Assembly: GCF_007786235.1 (NCBI RefSeq)
Contig: NZ_VNFK01000005.1
Span: 186,001 to 250,000, forward strand
Source of the DNA: Paenarthrobacter nitroguajacolicus
Lineage (GTDB): Bacteria > Actinomycetota > Actinomycetes > Actinomycetales > Micrococcaceae
Length of the DNA: 64,000 bases
Direction of reading: 5' to 3'
This document shows, piece by piece, positions 49,967-58,234 of this stretch (positions within the stretch are counted from its first letter, which is position 1; each line of letters starts with the position of its first letter). Under the pieces are notes generated by a model. It was not told where the DNA came from and did not search any database. It saw nothing but the letters and a program-made list of their open reading frames with translations. The position numbers and the translations under genes were made by a program.

Positions 49967-50071
49967 GTGAGAGAGGGTTGGTGGGGACTGGTGGGGATGT
50001 GAGAGAGGGGTGGTGGGGACTGGTGGGGATGTGAGAGAGGGATGGTGGAAACGTGCGATTTAGTGAGAGAG
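49967..50071 (-). repeat. tandem array B-right: inverted 32-bp units with core GTGAGAGAGGG
   Basis: Two full units beginning GTGAGAGAGGG with filler TTGGTGGGGACTGGTGGGGAT (one difference), a third core at 50031 with degenerated filler, and a last core GTGAGAGAGCG at 50063. The cores are reverse complements of those in the left array. The 79 bases between the arrays (49888-49966) hold nothing I recognise. Confidence 0.92.
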
Positions 50072-50130
50072 CGTCGGGCTGTCAGCGGCACCCCATAGAA
50101 TCGCTCCCAACAGCACGATTCGCCCGAAAC

Positions 50131-50238
50131 CACGGAATCCACGGAATCCACGGAAACCACCGAAACCATGGAATCCACCGAAACCACGGAATCCACGGAA
50201 TCCACGGAAACCACCGAAACCACCGAAACCACGGAAAC
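50131..50238 (+). repeat. twelve 9-bp repeats CACSGAAWC directly before a Shine-Dalgarno
   Basis: Twelve consecutive 9-base units, CACGGAATC, CACGGAAAC or CACCGAAAC (one is CATGGAATC), without interruption. The array ends one base before the AGGAG of the SRPBCC gene. The units are in frame with that gene and would encode Glu-Ser-Thr/Glu-Thr-Thr triplets if translated from the ATG inside the degenerate unit at 50168. Confidence 0.95.
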
Positions 50239-50251
50239 CAGGAGTCAAGCA

Positions 50252-50701
50252 ATGAGCACGGAACAGTACACCCTGACCATGACCCGCGAGTTTGACGCAC
50301 CCCGCGAGACGGTTTTCGAAGCGTGGATGAACCCGGATCTGCTCACGCAGTGGTTTGGGCCGGCAGACGTGGACGCTCCCCGGGACAAGATCATCATCGA
50401 GCCCCGGGTGGGTGGAGTGTGGCAGGTGGTGATGGGGTGGACCGACGAGAATGGCCGGCAGGAAGCGCCGATCGAGGCCGTCATCAAGGAGTTGGACGCT
50501 CCCGCCCTTCTGGTGTCCACCGCGAAGGCCGCACCTGACGCCGATCACGAGTTTGAAGAGATGCGCCTCGAATTCGAAGATCTCAACGGCCGCACGCGCA
50601 TGCATCTGACGCAGAGCCCGTTCGCTTCAGAGGACTGGGTTGAGATGACGCGCGATGGCTGGGGAACATCGTTCGACAAGCTGGACGCCCTCCTGGCCTA
50701 A
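50252..50701 (+). CDS. SRPBCC/AHSA1 family protein
   Basis: A 149-residue SRPBCC-fold protein of the AHSA1-like (activator of Hsp90 ATPase homologue) group: LTMTREFDAPRETVFEAWMN, PDLLTQWFGPADVDAPRDK, EPRVGGVWQVVM and a C-terminal helix TRDGWGTSFDKLDALLA. The group binds small hydrophobic ligands; in bacteria its role is mostly unknown. ATG 50252 has AGGAG seven bases upstream. An in-frame ATG at 50168 would add 28 low-complexity residues from the 9-bp repeats and has no ribosome site, so it is rejected as the main start. Confidence 0.88.
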   Translation: MSTEQYTLTMTREFDAPRETVFEAWMNPDLLTQWFGPADVDAPRDKIIIEPRVGGVWQVVMGWTDENGRQEAPIEAVIKELDAPALLVSTAKAAPDADHEFEEMRLEFEDLNGRTRMHLTQSPFASEDWVEMTRDGWGTSFDKLDALLA

Positions 50702-50790
50702 GCCTGTGGCCGCGCAACGCGTGTAAGTCAGGGAAGATTCAGGGCAGACCCTTAGGCTTTCTGTCAGACCCACAAGGGAGAATGAAGACT

Positions 50791-51192
50791 ATGAAAACGA
50801 TCCTTAACGTCATCTGGCTTGTCTTCGGTGGGTTCTGGTTGGCCTTGGGTTACTTCGCGGCCGGCATCATCTGCTGCGTGCTCATCGTGACCATCCCTTG
50901 GGGCATCGCTTCGTTCCGGATCGGCGCGTACTGCTTGTGGCCCTTCGGCCGGATGGTGGTCGAGAAGCCGGGCGGCACGGGCGTGTTCGCGCTCTTGGGT
51001 AACGTCATTTGGTTGCTGGTGGCCGGAATTTGGATTGCCATCGGCCACGTGGTCACGGCGTTTGCCATGGCCATCACCATCATTGGCATCCCGTTGGCCA
51101 TCGCCAACCTGAAGCTGATTCCGGTTTCGCTCATGCCGCTAGGCAAGCAGATCGTGCCTACCAACCAGCCGTTCGTCAGCACGTACCGCTAG
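50791..51192 (+). CDS. yccF: YccF-family inner membrane protein
   Basis: A 133-residue protein with two copies of the YccF (DUF307) unit: MKTILNVIWLVFGGFWLALG, CCVLIVTIPWGIASFRIGAY, then LLGNVIWLLVAGIWIAIGHV and AMAITIIGIPLAIANLKL. About four membrane helices. Function unknown. Two ATGs are in frame, 50782 and 50791; AAGGGAG ends one base before the first, so the second is the better start. The last four bases overlap the stop of the convergent sialidase gene. Confidence 0.9.
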   Translation: MKTILNVIWLVFGGFWLALGYFAAGIICCVLIVTIPWGIASFRIGAYCLWPFGRMVVEKPGGTGVFALLGNVIWLLVAGIWIAIGHVVTAFAMAITIIGIPLAIANLKLIPVSLMPLGKQIVPTNQPFVSTYR

Positions 51193-52847
51193 GACGCAGC
51201 AACCACTCCGGTGCGCAGATTGAAAAGGAACGTCCGCTCCACACGCACGCTTCCGCCGTCGGCCTCCGCCGCGAAGGTGAGTTTCAGCGCACTGTGCTCC
51301 AGGTCCGACGCCGTGATGGTGTAGGTCGGCGTGAAGTAGAGTGCATGCTCGCCGGGCAGTAGGTCCGCGGGTGGGAAATCGCTCGCGTTCTGGTGCGGTC
51401 CGAGAAGTACGACGCCGGTAGCCGGCTCAGTGCCTGCGTTGCGGACGCGCCCGGTGAAGGCGAGGATGTCCCCGGCTTTGTAGCCCGGGATGATGGGTCC
51501 GTAGTTGAGGTCCTGGGCTTCCCGGGTGCCGAGAACCTGGTCACCGGCGTAGCCCTGCCCGATTTCCTTCCATGTTTGGACATCCCATTGACCGTGGCTG
51601 TTGGACGGGATCACGTGGAACTCTCCGGCGTTTTGCCACACCGTGGGCCTGCCTGGGGTTACGGAGCGCAGCTCCATGTCGAAGACCAGGCCCGTGGGCC
51701 CGGGAGCAACCAGAGGCTGCGCGGAAAGCTGCCCTGTCAGCTGCTCGGCCGGGATCGAAGCAAACACGATCTCCGTGTAACCCTGCCGTTCGTAGAGCAC
51801 TCCGATGTTCCCGTCGGGGAGCCGTGTCACCGTCGAATAGGCCGAGCTTCCCGGGCAGACGAGCAGCTTTGACGGCCAGGTGGCGCCGTTGTCGGGAGAG
51901 AGGCTCAGCACGGTGTTACGACGCAGATGAGGGTCCTGGTTGTTGCTCGCGAGAAGCCAGGATGTAGTCTCCGGCGCTGCGAACGCAACATGCGGCACTC
52001 CGTCGAAGCGCGTCAGGGATCCGTTGTCGCTGGGATCGGGCAGGTCCGGAACAGGCTGCAACGGGCTCCACGTTTGGCCGCCGTCCTCGGACACGGCGGC
52101 CAATCGGCACGGTGTGCCCCTCGAATGCAGGAGCAACCGGCCATCGTCCAAGCACGCCACTTTGTTCTCGTTCGGCCCCACCCCTGAGGTGCCCGGACCG
52201 ATCAGCTCGCCCAACTGCCACGTCTCGCCGTGGTCATCGCTGAACGCAGACGCGGCCATGATGGCACCATCCACCAGCAGCACATACTGTTGCACCAGCC
52301 GGCCCTCAAATGGTCCCGTGTGGATGTGAATGCCCTGTCCGGCGGCGGCGAAGAGGCCGGTGATTCCGCCGGTCTTGAGCTGTGGGGTGAGCCGGCGGTG
52401 CTGCCAGGTGTCGCCGTCGTCGTCGGAGAAGCTGACGTCCGCATGCTGCACGTCGTTGTCCGGCTCCAATCCGGCAACGGCCTCGAAGAAGCCCGCGTGG
52501 GTCCCGGCTGCGTGGAACATGAAGATGCGTCCGGTGTCGGCGTCAACCAGCAGGCTTGGATCGCCGAAGCCGTGGAGTCCCGCACCGGTACGCACAAGCT
52601 GCTGCGGCTCCCACGTGACTCCGTTGTCGTAGCTGCGACGAAGCAGGAGGTCGATCGGGTTGGGAAGGTCGTCCAGGTTGGGTCGTCCGTCATAGGCAGC
52701 CAGGATTGTTCCCCGCATGGTGACGGCCAAGGCTGGGATGCGGTACTGCCGGTAACCGCCCACGCCGCGCGCCGCCAGGACGTGTTCCACAGCGGGGACG
52801 GCAAGGGGAACGGCAGAGTGGGAGGAACCCAAGAGGTAGGAGGTCAC
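51189..52847 (-). CDS. GH33-type sialidase, no signal peptide
   Basis: A 552-residue sialidase-fold protein. The YRIP box with the first catalytic Arg is YRQYRIPALAV (about 33-43), and five Asp boxes mark the six-bladed propeller: SYDNGVTW, SDDDGDTW, SDDHGETW, SEDGGQTW and SPDNGATW. NENKVACLDDGRLLLHSRG holds a conserved catalytic region. After residue 430 comes a beta-sandwich (GDILAFTGRVRNAGTEPATG) like the NEW3/Ig domains of secreted sialidases. The start MTSYLLGSSHSAVPLAV is not a clear signal peptide, so it is probably cytoplasmic or exported by another way. Confidence 0.88.
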   Translation of the reverse strand: MTSYLLGSSHSAVPLAVPAVEHVLAARGVGGYRQYRIPALAVTMRGTILAAYDGRPNLDDLPNPIDLLLRRSYDNGVTWEPQQLVRTGAGLHGFGDPSLLVDADTGRIFMFHAAGTHAGFFEAVAGLEPDNDVQHADVSFSDDDGDTWQHRRLTPQLKTGGITGLFAAAGQGIHIHTGPFEGRLVQQYVLLVDGAIMAASAFSDDHGETWQLGELIGPGTSGVGPNENKVACLDDGRLLLHSRGTPCRLAAVSEDGGQTWSPLQPVPDLPDPSDNGSLTRFDGVPHVAFAAPETTSWLLASNNQDPHLRRNTVLSLSPDNGATWPSKLLVCPGSSAYSTVTRLPDGNIGVLYERQGYTEIVFASIPAEQLTGQLSAQPLVAPGPTGLVFDMELRSVTPGRPTVWQNAGEFHVIPSNSHGQWDVQTWKEIGQGYAGDQVLGTREAQDLNYGPIIPGYKAGDILAFTGRVRNAGTEPATGVVLLGPHQNASDFPPADLLPGEHALYFTPTYTITASDLEHSALKLTFAAEADGGSVRVERTFLFNLRTGVVAAS

Positions 52848-52856
52848 ACCTCTATG

Positions 52857-53633
52857 CTAGCTGGCCGCCAACACCCCCCGATAGGCACCGTCCTGCACAA
52901 GAGCAATTGCGGAACCTGCGTCCAGCTCCGCTGCCATGACGACATCGTCCGCATAGCCGGCGTCGATCAGTTCCCGGCCGCTGGAACATCCCCGCAAAAC
53001 GGCCGCAAGATGAGGTTCCGCAGCGTCAAACGCCGCAGCAGCAGCTGCCGCCTCCGGGGAAAAGTTGTGACGCCCGGCCGCCGCGAGGCCGGCAATGAAC
53101 GCGCCGGCTCCAAGTTCGTCCTCCAGTGCCGGGCGCAGGCTACCGTTGCCCCACTTCTCACCCGCAGCGATGACGGCAATAACGGCACCATGAGGCAGTG
53201 TGGCGTGCACCCAATCTGCCGTGGCAGCGGCGTTGCGCAGTGAAACCGCGACCACCTGACGGGCTGAACCGGCCAATTCATGGCTGATGGTGGACCCGTT
53301 GGGGGAGGGCAGAACCACCCGCTCAAGTACCGGCGCAGCACGGAGGCTCACGGGCGACAAGCTCAGCCCTTCCGAGCCCCGCGGTCCGGCCAGCGAAGCA
53401 CGGTGGTGGGCCGCGAATTCACTCGTCCCCGCGTCCCTCAATGGATACGGAAACACCACCGCCCCGCGATCCACGGCAACGCTCACGCACGTGGTGAATG
53501 AGAGGACATCAACCACCACCGCAAGGTCAGCGCCCGGCACCACCGCCCGGGCGCCGTCGAGCCCCCATTCGAACCGGACCGAGTACGGGAGCTGCCGCTG
53601 CGGCGCCCCGGGTTCGCTGAGGACACCGCTCAC
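52857..53633 (-). CDS. 2-phosphosulfolactate phosphatase (ComB) family protein
   Basis: A 258-residue ComB-fold protein. Family motifs: VVVDVLSFTTCVSVAVDRG near the start, SPNGSTISHELAG, RNAAATADWVHA, VIAAGEKWGNGSLRPALEDE and GRELIDAGYADDV. In methanogens ComB dephosphorylates phosphosulfolactate in coenzyme M synthesis; actinobacteria lack that pathway, so the substrate here is probably another phosphate ester. The GTG at 53633 overlaps the stop of the DUF4031-HD gene (GTGA), which fixes the start and links the two genes. Confidence 0.87.
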   Translation of the reverse strand: MSGVLSEPGAPQRQLPYSVRFEWGLDGARAVVPGADLAVVVDVLSFTTCVSVAVDRGAVVFPYPLRDAGTSEFAAHHRASLAGPRGSEGLSLSPVSLRAAPVLERVVLPSPNGSTISHELAGSARQVVAVSLRNAAATADWVHATLPHGAVIAVIAAGEKWGNGSLRPALEDELGAGAFIAGLAAAGRHNFSPEAAAAAAAFDAAEPHLAAVLRGCSSGRELIDAGYADDVVMAAELDAGSAIALVQDGAYRGVLAAS

Positions 53634-54499
53634 GCGAGTTCGCCGGCAAGGTTGCGGCGGGCGGCGTCGAGCCACAGAGCTTTGGCGCGTTCGCCATGGA
53701 ACAGTGGGTCCAGGCCCAGCAAATGACGCACGACGGCGGCGCGCCCCTTCGCGAAGTCGTCGTCGCTGACGTGGGCGTAGTCTTCGCGGACGGCGGCCAG
53801 ATACCGCGCGTAGGACTGCTTGTCACCTCCCAGCACGGAGAGGTCAGCGTCGCAGAGGAGGGCCCCGGCGTGGTCACCTGGCTCGGGACTATGGGTGGCC
53901 GTGAGCCGCACCAAGCGGGCTACTTCGGCTACGTCTGCGGGAGCCAAACCGGCAGCCGTGAGCCGGTCCTCGGCCAGTTGTGCGGACTCTTCCTCGTCCT
54001 GTCCGGCCACTCCTTCATACACAGCGTCGTGGAACCAGGCCGCCAGGGCAACGGTCCGTGCGGGCAGGGCGGGTTCGGTCAGGATGTCCAGGGCTTCCAC
54101 TACAGCCAAGAGATGCGTGCGGCTGTGGTATTTCCGCCCGTCCTCGCCCCAGCGTTCCAGCAGCTCGAGGCCTAATTCCTCGTGCCCGGGATAGGTGCTG
54201 TTCCAGCGTTCCATTAACGGGACAGTCAGGGCCTTGCTCCTTTCCCGAGCAGGGATCCGGAGCCCGCTGGCGATGAGTTTGCGGACCAGGATACGGGCTT
54301 CCACGGGGATGGCGCCGGCGAGGACAAGGTCGTCGTAGCGGCGTTCCGGGACATCATAGTGGTCTCCGTCGAAGGCCCTCTCCGGTACTCCGGCAGCGGC
54401 CGCGAAGGCGTGCAGCTCGTCCAGCGACGTGTCCGAAACGAGGTGCGAAAACACGGTTCCGTGCGCTGGCCACAAAGGAGGATCGACGTAGATGGCCAT
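53630..54499 (-). CDS. DUF4031 domain plus HD-domain phosphohydrolase-like protein
   Basis: A 289-residue fusion. Residues 1-85 are DUF4031 (MAIYVDPPLWPAHGTVFSHL, SDTSLDELHAFAAAAGVPER, PERRYDDLVLAGAIPV). Residues 100-285 form an HD-type domain with metal-site candidates: HSRTHLLAVVEALDI, AAWFHDAVYEG with the HD pair, and LLCDADLSVLG with the distal Asp. HD proteins hydrolyse nucleotides or phosphate esters. It is first in a two-gene operon with the ComB-like phosphatase (GTGA overlap). ATG 54499; the longer frame lies over non-conserved sequence. Confidence 0.88.
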   Translation of the reverse strand: MAIYVDPPLWPAHGTVFSHLVSDTSLDELHAFAAAAGVPERAFDGDHYDVPERRYDDLVLAGAIPVEARILVRKLIASGLRIPARERSKALTVPLMERWNSTYPGHEELGLELLERWGEDGRKYHSRTHLLAVVEALDILTEPALPARTVALAAWFHDAVYEGVAGQDEEESAQLAEDRLTAAGLAPADVAEVARLVRLTATHSPEPGDHAGALLCDADLSVLGGDKQSYARYLAAVREDYAHVSDDDFAKGRAAVVRHLLGLDPLFHGERAKALWLDAARRNLAGELA

Positions 54500-54631
54500 G
54501 GCCAAAGTGTAGTCCCGGACGATCCTTCCCAGTTGCCGGCCATCGGGACGTCTACCGCCGTGCTGCCGCCCCGGAAACCCGGGCTTCACTGCCCGCGCTG
54601 TCCACGGCAACTGGGAAGGAGCTGGGGAGAC

Positions 54632-55966
54632 TCAGCGCTCCGCCGGCAGGATGTTCTGGTTGCCGCGGAACACGTTGTCAGGATCGAACTCGCCTTTCAC
54701 CAAGGACAGCCGGCGGTAGTTCTGCTCTCCGTAGGCGGCCATGATCCTGTCCTGGCCCTCGTCGCCGATGAAGTTCAGCCACACGCCGCCCGTGGTGTAG
54801 GGGGCGATGTCCTGGCGGAACTGCTTGACCCAGGCTTTGGCGTCCTGCCCGCCCTCCCGGGTCTCCGACAAGCCGAACGGGTGGCTGACCCATGCTGCGC
54901 CGCGGTGCTGTAAGGGAGTGTTCGCGGCAGCAGGTCCGGAAACGGCTCCGCCCCACCGCGCCACCAACTGTTGCGAGTGGGCTCCGGGAAGTCGGTGGGC
55001 AGAGTCCACCAGAAGGTCCAGCGCGTCATCGTTGAGCTCATCGTGGTAGTCGGCGCTCCAATAGTTGTAATGGTCTGGAGGGTCGTCGATCATGCACTGG
55101 AAATCCGCGTACCCCATGGGCGAGACCAGATCCACGGAGGGGCCAAGGTCGCGGAACGGCTTCGCGTGCTCTTCGCCGGCCTCCACATCACCCGCGTAGA
55201 GGTAGGCCATGCCGACGGCGAGCTTTCCCACCATGTCCTCCGGGACGAACTCTTCCGGCGGAGCGGTGAGGTACACGAGGGCTGTTCCGACGGCGTCGGG
55301 AGCTTCCAATGCGATCCCGCGGAAGGCACGGGAGAGCTCCGCGGCGTCGTCTCCGGGGAACAACATGAGTCCGGCCATGATGGTGGGCCCGAGATCGTGC
55401 AATTGGAACGTCAAGGAGGTGGCGACGCCGAAGTTTCCGCCCCCGCCGTGGAGGGCCCAGAACAGCTCCGGATTCTCATCCCGATTTGCGGTGACCCGGT
55501 CGCCGGAGGCCGTGACCAGGTCAACGGAGAGGAGGTTGTCGCACGCGAAACCGTAGGACCGCTCCAGCCATCCCGAGCCGCCGCCCAGGGTGAATCCCGA
55601 GACTCCCGTGGTGGAGGCGCGCCCACCCGTGACGGCCAGTCCATACTGTTGCGTGGCGCGGTCGAACTCGCCCCAGGTGAGTCCGGCGCCGGCCGTGGCG
55701 GTCTTCGCATCCGGATCCACGCTGATGGACTTCATGGGGCGGACATCAACCACCAGGCCGTCGTCATTGGTGGACATGCCGGCCACCGAGTGCCCGCCGG
55801 ACCTCACTGCCACGTCCAGATTGTGGTTGTGGGCGTAGCTGAGGGCCTCGGCAACCTCCCCGGGATCAGAACATTTGGCGATGACAGCCGGCCTGCGGTC
55901 GATCATCGCGTTGAAGAGTTTCCGGGCCTCGTGGTAGTTCGGGCTGTCCGGACGAATCCATTCCAT
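54632..55966 (-). CDS. FAD-binding oxidoreductase, berberine-bridge-like
   Basis: A 444-residue flavoprotein oxidase of the PCMH/BBE type. The FAD site is VRSGGHSVAGMSTNDDGLVV (about 54-73), where the His of SGGHS is the usual site of covalent flavin attachment; GVSGFTLGGGSGWLERSYG, ELFWALHGGGGNFGV and the BBE end NYRRLSLVKGEFDPDNVFRG follow. The N-terminal IRPDSPNYHEARKLFNAMI is the normal start. The substrate-binding domain in the middle gives no clue to substrate. No signal peptide. ATG 55966 has AAGGAGCG upstream. Transcribed alone. Confidence 0.9.
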   Translation of the reverse strand: MEWIRPDSPNYHEARKLFNAMIDRRPAVIAKCSDPGEVAEALSYAHNHNLDVAVRSGGHSVAGMSTNDDGLVVDVRPMKSISVDPDAKTATAGAGLTWGEFDRATQQYGLAVTGGRASTTGVSGFTLGGGSGWLERSYGFACDNLLSVDLVTASGDRVTANRDENPELFWALHGGGGNFGVATSLTFQLHDLGPTIMAGLMLFPGDDAAELSRAFRGIALEAPDAVGTALVYLTAPPEEFVPEDMVGKLAVGMAYLYAGDVEAGEEHAKPFRDLGPSVDLVSPMGYADFQCMIDDPPDHYNYWSADYHDELNDDALDLLVDSAHRLPGAHSQQLVARWGGAVSGPAAANTPLQHRGAAWVSHPFGLSETREGGQDAKAWVKQFRQDIAPYTTGGVWLNFIGDEGQDRIMAAYGEQNYRRLSLVKGEFDPDNVFRGNQNILPAER

Positions 55967-56173
55967 GGGACGCTCCTTCGCGCCTAAGACTCTCCCCTAG
56001 ATCAGGGTACGGCTCCACCTTCCCGGGGACCATGGGTAGCGCAAAGAAGTACGACGGCGGGCGCACCTCTCCGGGGCTGGCGCACCACTGCGTACGGTCG
56101 CGTCTGGCGGGACCGGGCGCGGCTGGTCCTGAGGGAGTCATATTTCGTCTGCGGATCATTCGACGCCAATGCA

Positions 56174-56214
56174 CCGCATTTACGGAACTACAATCATTCC
56201 ATGCCGCAAATACG
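56174..56214 (+). promoter_or_regulatory. promoter and paired candidate operator of the molybdate operon
   Basis: CCGCA-TT-TACG (56174-56184) and CCGCA-AA-TACG (56204-56214) are direct repeats exactly 30 bases apart, one before and one inside the first codons. Between them lies the -10 TACAAT (56189-56194). The start codon is seven bases after the -10, so the message is leaderless. Repression by the HTH-TOBE protein itself is plausible. Confidence 0.55.
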
Positions 56215-56611
56215 AATTTCGGAAGCCGCTCGCTTCCTGGGTGTCAGTGATGACACCGTGAGGCGCTGGACGGAAAATGGGACGCTGACCGCGCAGAAGG
56301 ACGGAGCGGGCCGGCTTGCCGTGGACGGGCTGGAACTGGCCACGCTTGCCCGCGACCAATCCCACCTCCCGGACGACCCCTCCCGATCCGGAAGTTCGGC
56401 GCGGAACCGCTTCGTCGGCCTGGTTACGGGAATCACCGCGGACAAAGTCATGGCGCAGGTGGAGCTTCAATGTGGCCCGTTTCGGGTGGTGTCGCTCATG
56501 AGCAGTGAAGCCGTCAGGGAGCTGGGACTGGAACTCGGCTCAGTGGCCACCGCCGTGGTCAAGGCCACCACCGTCATCATCGAAACACCGCAGGGAAAGA
56601 GCATCATATGA
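56201..56611 (+). CDS. HTH plus TOBE (Mop-like) molybdate-responsive regulator
   Basis: A 136-residue protein with a MerR/excisionase-like HTH at residues 3-50 (IRISEAARFLGVSDDTVRRW, GRLAVDGLELATLA) and a single TOBE domain at about 68-134 (RNRFVGLVTGITADKVMAQV, LMSSEAVRELGLELGSVATA, VKATTVIIE). TOBE/Mop domains bind molybdate or tungstate, so this looks like a one-chain sensor with a role like ModE, although built from a different HTH. First gene of the molybdate operon, overlapping modA by four bases (ATGA). Confidence 0.9.
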   Translation: MPQIRISEAARFLGVSDDTVRRWTENGTLTAQKDGAGRLAVDGLELATLARDQSHLPDDPSRSGSSARNRFVGLVTGITADKVMAQVELQCGPFRVVSLMSSEAVRELGLELGSVATAVVKATTVIIETPQGKSII

Positions 56612-57414
56612 GGACCCTTCACCTGAAGACGAGCATTGTGGGCATCTCCGTGGCGGTGGGCTTGGCCGGCGTCCTCGCTGCTTGCGGCACCACAGCCCCC
56701 ACCGCAGCACCATCGGGCACCAGCGGCAGCGCCCAGTTGAGCGGGACAGTGACCGTCTTTGCCGCAGCCTCGCTCAAGGCCACCTTCACCCAACTGGCCA
56801 AGGATTTTGAAGCCAAGAACCCCGGCACCAAGGTCGCGCTGAGCTTCGCAGGCTCCTCGGACCTGGTCACGCAGATCAGCCAAGGTGCCCCAGCCGACGT
56901 TTTCGCTTCCGCCGACACCAAGAACATGACCAAGCTGGCCGACGCCAAACTCGTGGAGGGTACCGCGACAAATTTCGCCACGAACGTCCTGGAGATTGCC
57001 GTCCCACCCAGCAACCCGGCGTCGATCTCTTCCCTTGCGGACCTCGCCAAGCCAGGCGTCAAAGTAGTCACCTGCGCCAGCCAGGTCCCCTGCGGCGCGG
57101 CAACGGACACGGTTGAGAAGGCCAGCGGCGTCTCCTTGACCCCGGTCAGCGAGGAATCCTCGGTGACCGATGTCCTCGGCAAGGTCACCTCGGGCGAGGC
57201 TGATGCGGGCCTGGTCTACGTCACGGACGTGAAGGGAGCTGGCGACAACGTCAAGGGCATCCCCTTCCCTGAGTCGGACAGGGCCGTGAACATCTATCCC
57301 ATCGCCACGGTCGGAACCAGCAAGAACAAGGAACTGGCGGCGGCGTTCATCGCGGCGGTCACCAGCGAGGCTGGCAGCCAGGTCCTCAGCGACGCTGGTT
57401 TTGGCGCACCGTAG
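56608..57414 (+). CDS. modA: molybdate-binding lipoprotein ModA
   Basis: A 268-residue molybdate-binding lipoprotein. Lipobox LAAC gives lipidated Cys26. The mature sequence has the ModA blocks [79 protein letters not shown] and [14 protein letters not shown]. It captures molybdate or tungstate at the membrane for ModBC. ATG overlaps the regulator stop (ATGA). Confidence 0.95.
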   Translation: MRTLHLKTSIVGISVAVGLAGVLAACGTTAPTAAPSGTSGSAQLSGTVTVFAAASLKATFTQLAKDFEAKNPGTKVALSFAGSSDLVTQISQGAPADVFASADTKNMTKLADAKLVEGTATNFATNVLEIAVPPSNPASISSLADLAKPGVKVVTCASQVPCGAATDTVEKASGVSLTPVSEESSVTDVLGKVTSGEADAGLVYVTDVKGAGDNVKGIPFPESDRAVNIYPIATVGTSKNKELAAAFIAAVTSEAGSQVLSDAGFGAP

Positions 57415-57421
57415 GACGTCC

Positions 57422-58234
57422 ATGAACAGGCAGAGCACCTCCGGCTACCACGGCATCCCGCGATGGGTCTATGCCGTGGCGGCCGTGGGCGGCCTCTTGG
57501 TGGTTCTTCCGTTGGTGGCGATGGTGGCGAAGGTCAACTGGCCGCAGTTCATTCCCCTCATCACGTCCGAATCCTCGGTGGCCGCGTTGGGCCTGAGCCT
57601 GCGAACCTCCGCGGCCAGCACAATCCTCTGCATTGTGCTGGGCGTTCCGCTGGCGCTGGTTCTTGCCCGCGGCGAGTTCCCCGGACAGCGGCTCCTCCGC
57701 TCGTTCGTCCTGTTGCCGCTGGTGCTGCCACCCGTCGTCGGGGGTATTGCGCTGCTGTATACGTTCGGGCGCCAAGGCCTCCTGGGGAAGTCCCTGGAGT
57801 TGGCGGGTATCCAGATCGCGTTTTCCACCACTGCCGTCATCCTCGCGCAGACCTTCGTGGCCTTGCCGTTCCTGGTGGTCAGTTTGGAGGGTGCCCTGCG
57901 ATCGGCCGGAAACAGGTACGAGGCCGTCGCGGCGACCCTCGGTGCGCGACCCACCACCGTGCTTCGCCGCGTGACGCTCCCGCTGGTACTGCCAGGGCTG
58001 GCGTCGGGCGCCGTGTTGTCCTTTGCCCGCAGCCTGGGGGAATTTGGCGCCACCCTGACGTTCGCGGGCAGCCTGGAGGGAGTTACTCGGACCCTTCCGC
58101 TGGAGATCTACCTGCAGCGTGAGAGTGATGCTGACGCCGCCGTCGCACTGTCCCTGGTACTGGTGGCGGTCGCCGTGGCCGTGGTGGGGCTCAGTTATGG
58201 TCGCCGACGCAACAGTGCGGAGGTCCAGGCATGA
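57422..58234 (+). CDS. modB: molybdate ABC transporter permease ModB
   Basis: A 270-residue permease with six helices. Motifs: [40 protein letters not shown] and the ATPase-docking EAA-type loop [22 protein letters not shown], then [18 protein letters not shown], typical of ModB. The ATG at 57422 follows the modA stop by seven bases with AGGA upstream; a TTG at 57401 inside modA is in frame but less likely. Overlaps modC by four bases. Confidence 0.93.
   Translation: MNRQSTSGYHGIPRWVYAVAAVGGLLVVLPLVAMVAKVNWPQFIPLITSESSVAALGLSLRTSAASTILCIVLGVPLALVLARGEFPGQRLLRSFVLLPLVLPPVVGGIALLYTFGRQGLLGKSLELAGIQIAFSTTAVILAQTFVALPFLVVSLEGALRSAGNRYEAVAATLGARPTTVLRRVTLPLVLPGLASGAVLSFARSLGEFGATLTFAGSLEGVTRTLPLEIYLQRESDADAAVALSLVLVAVAVAVVGLSYGRRRNSAEVQA

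Noticed and set aside
50168..50251. An N-terminal extension of the SRPBCC protein from the ATG at 50168
   Set aside because: It has no ribosome site and encodes only low-complexity repeats, while the ATG at 50252 has AGGAG at good spacing and starts at the conserved domain.
56032..56200. A molybdenum cofactor riboswitch before the mod operon
   Set aside because: The -10 lies seven bases from the start codon, so there is no leader to hold a riboswitch.
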